Below, piece by piece: positions 61,983 to 64,000 of a stretch of DNA of 64,000 bases. The DNA comes from Prolixibacter sp. SD074. Its GTDB lineage: Bacteria > Bacteroidota > Bacteroidia > Bacteroidales > Prolixibacteraceae. The stretch covers positions 3,215,001 through 3,279,000 of the forward strand of contig NZ_BLAW01000001.1 of assembly GCF_009617895.1 (NCBI RefSeq), given 5' to 3'. The number at the start of each line of letters is the position of its first letter. The stretch's first letter is position 1. The translations under genes were made by a program, and so were the position numbers. The notes beneath the pieces were generated by a model, which did no database searches, was not told the DNA's origin, and saw only the letters and a program-made list of their open reading frames with translations.

Positions 61983-63098
61983 ATGAGCAATAAAGATACC
62001 GTTTTTTACCGAGGCAGGACAGCAATAAACATGGATTTTTCAGCAGATGCAGTCAGTTCTGACGGGGCCGTACTACTGCTGGAAAAACTCGAAAGGAAAC
62101 ATCGCATATTGCACTATTTTAGCCAGGTGATTCCCGATTGTCGTGATCCATTTCGTATAGTCCACCCCATTGATAAGCTTTTAAAGCAGCGCGTGTTCAC
62201 CATGGTACAGGGCTACGAAGATGCCAACGATGTCCAGTACCTGAAAAACGACCCGCTGTTAAAGGACATCCTTGAAGGGGGACTGGCCTCACAGCCCACC
62301 ATGTCAAGGTTCGAGAACGGTTTTGACAAGCATTCCGTATTTGCTTTGTGCAATGCGTGGGTTGACCGCTATGTACTCACACTGGCGGGCAGGGAACAAC
62401 TTGTGATCGATATTGACGGCACCGACGACCCCACCCATGGCGAACAGCAACTGTCGATGTTCAATGGCTATTACGGCCAGTTCATGTACAACGAACTGTT
62501 TTTCCACGATGGCGACACGGGGCAGATCATCCTCCCGGTACTACGCCCGGGTAACAGCCACTCCAACAAATGGTACGTTGCCATTTTAAAGCGGATATTG
62601 AAAAAGATAAGGGCCGCCTATCCCGGACTGAAGATCATTGTGCGGGCCGACAGCGGCTTCAGTTGCCCCGCTTTTTACCAACTGGCCGATGATTTTGGCC
62701 TCAAGTTCGCCGTTGGCATCGCCGCAAACGAAACACTGAAGAAAAAAACCGCAAGGGCGGAGAAAGCCGTGCGCCATTTGTTCGTTTCCAACAACACCAA
62801 GCACCAACATTTTATAAGCTATACCTATCAAGCAGGCACCTGGCACAAACCACAACAATGCTACTCGAAGATAGAAAGCACGGGAAAGGGGCTGAACGTC
62901 AGGCATATTGTCAGCAATATGGAAGAAGCAATAAAGAAAACAGGCTTCGAAGCGGCCAAAAAATGGCAGGTTGATACTATTAGGGCATCATTGTTGAAAA
63001 TTGGGGCAACAATAAAAACGACAAAGCGAAAGGTGTACTACCGCTTTTCCAAGGCGTTCGTACACCAGGAACTGTTCAGGCAACTGGTCTTTCAATAA
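61983..63098 (+). pseudogene. IS1380-family transposase with internal deletion
   Basis: The frame encodes 371 residues, against about 430-450 in the family. The start (MSNKDTVFYRGRTAINMDFS), first catalytic Asp in VIDIDGTDDPTHGEQ, second in IIVRADSGFSCPAFY, and the end (VDTIRASLLKIGATIKTTKR) are clear. Between RHIVSNMEE and AIKKTGFE about 70 residues are missing, which in this family hold the ENxIKE segment with the catalytic Glu and the DRTS box. The deletion is in frame but should abolish transposition. Candidate imperfect terminal repeats (about 61863-61876 and 63165-63180) suggest the element spans roughly 61860-63185. Confidence 0.85.
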
Positions 63099-63524
63099 AA
63101 TAAACAGCAGCGAACAACCAAGCAGGGCACAATGATGGGATTGCTATGCCCTGTTGTCAAAAAATGAGAGTTTTGGGACAAGAACAGCCGGACACGGCAT
63201 CGGTTGTCCCCAATATTTATATCGCCCGACCGGAATTTAGTGTAGTTTTCATCAAGCCCAGCTTTCAAAAATATGAACGCTATAGTTTTATGCACAATTC
63301 TCCGGCTGATGAATAATGCGGGCAAAGTTGAGTTTTTGTCGAAAAAAATTCATCCAACCAGGGAGTAGTTGATAAGATGACACTTGGTGAGATCACACTA
63401 AATTCACACTCAATGCACTGTATTTCTGCTTTTTAAATATATTAAAACTTAAAACCCTTCAATTTAAGATCATATTCTTTCGCTTTCCCCGTTTCCGATC
63501 ACGTAGAGTTAAAACAGCAGTAAT

Positions 63525-63565
63525 ATATGTTTTACAACATATGCTGTATAACATGTTTATATTTG
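63525..63565 (+). promoter_or_regulatory. Promoter with palindromic operator before the last gene
   Basis: TATATTTG at 63558-63565 is a consensus -7 box, 29 bp before the ATG at 63595. ATATGTT-ttac-AACATAT at 63525-63542 is a perfect palindrome lying on the -33 region, and a related sequence (tgtataaca) follows. A repressor site is likely but the regulator is unknown. The remaining part of 63099-63524 shows no supported gene. Confidence 0.5.
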
Positions 63566-63594
63566 CAGTGTAAAACCTCTTAATATTAGAAACT

Positions 63595-64000
63595 ATGAAG
63601 ACAACAAACTTTAAAACAATGATGAGCAAGAATTTAATGGTAGCAAGTTTGAGCGCGTTCTTCCTGGTTATTACAATTGGCCAGGCATTGGCAAGTGGAA
63701 AGACTTCAGTTTATACAAAAGATAATTCGGATCTCTCCATTGTTTCGGTCATCAACCCCGGAACAGAACCAATGAGTATCACAATTGAAAATGACTTGGG
63801 AAATGTAGTTTATTATAACCAAAGCAATGTTTCGGGAAGCCAGTATTTCAAGGCATTCGATTTCTCGAGACTGGAAGATGGTAACTACAACCTGCGCGTT
63901 CGTTCAGGCAACAAAACTTTGGTGCAATCTTTCAACGTAGTTGACGGCCGTGCCAATATGAATGACCAGCTCGCAAATAACAAGGACATTGCTCCTACTT
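63595..64000 (+). CDS. Secreted protein, start only (cut by window end)
   Basis: The ATG at 63595 opens a frame to the window edge (135 codons). A signal peptide (MVASLSAFFLVITIGQALA) follows a short basic N-terminus (KTTNFKTMMSKNL). The mature part, SVYTKDNSDLSIVSVINPGT..., has the strand pattern of a small Ig-like fold similar to T9SS sorting domains (SITIENDLGNVVYYNQSNVSG... FSRLEDGNYNLRVRSGNKTLVQSF). Similar small secreted proteins occur in this order of bacteria with no known function. The C-terminus is outside the window. Confidence 0.65.
   Translation, partial: MKTTNFKTMMSKNLMVASLSAFFLVITIGQALASGKTSVYTKDNSDLSIVSVINPGTEPMSITIENDLGNVVYYNQSNVSGSQYFKAFDFSRLEDGNYNLRVRSGNKTLVQSFNVVDGRANMNDQLANNKDIAPT

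Noticed and set aside
1-64000. CRISPR array or known anti-phage system
   Set aside because: No regularly spaced repeats, cas genes, restriction-modification genes, or other named defence genes are visible apart from the toxin-antitoxin pair.

Overview
The window comes from the chromosome of a Bacteroidota bacterium, most likely a marine or sediment member of the Marinilabiliales/Prolixibacteraceae. I infer this from the gene families; no marker gene fixes the genus. The signs are TonB-dependent receptors with an N-terminal carboxypeptidase-regulatory-like domain, the type IX secretion component PorZ, a GH92 mannosidase lipoprotein, an HU-like DNA-binding protein with a C-terminal Ig-like domain, a full Mrp antiporter operon, and several promoters of the Bacteroidota form (TTG near -33, TAnnTTTG near -7). 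Most genes are ordinary housekeeping or envelope genes.

Layout. 1-2640: tandem outer-membrane beta-barrel genes, peptidase E, and an HU-like protein. 2919-13963: a macrolide-exporter-like (MacAB/FtsX) ABC efflux operon on the minus strand, divergent from a sigma-54-type response regulator and its histidine kinase. The intergenic region holds a candidate sigma-54 promoter and a perfect palindrome that could be the regulator's enhancer site. The distal end of the operon has decayed into internally deleted remnants of a second ATPase and a third permease. 14031-16811: aconitase. 17195-21381: a decayed mobile island with a Zot/packaging-type ATPase carrying a frameshift, small basic and helix-turn-helix proteins, an intact RelE/ParE-type toxin-antitoxin pair, a 5'-truncated group II intron, and a frameshifted, truncated tyrosine integrase next to tRNA-Arg(CCT).

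21637-30626: a PLP-aminotransferase homologue that has lost its catalytic lysine, then a minus-strand run of small membrane protein, rdgB, YfhO-like protein, porZ and recO, preceded by a secreted DNA/RNA endonuclease lipoprotein. 30933-35421: a PadR/PspC operon and typA. 35581-43556: a lipoprotein with repeated modules plus a TonB-dependent receptor, divergent from a second, paralogous receptor. 43717-48386: a patatin phospholipase, nadA, ilvE, and a DUF2797 protein.

48472-54034: the mrpABCDEFG cation/proton antiporter operon, followed by a 142-bp inverted-repeat element, a small ORF, and a sodium:solute symporter. 56282-61734: an AI-2E family permease, a MaoC-type hydratase, trpS and a GH92 alpha-mannosidase. 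61860-63185: an internally deleted IS1380-type element. 63595 to the end: the start of a secreted protein.

I found no CRISPR array, no rRNA and no recognisable known defence system apart from the toxin-antitoxin genes. The most unusual items are the lysine-less aminotransferase homologue (21637-22797), the sigma-54 control region of the efflux operon, the layered decay of the integrase island, and the repeat-built lipoprotein next to the receptor.
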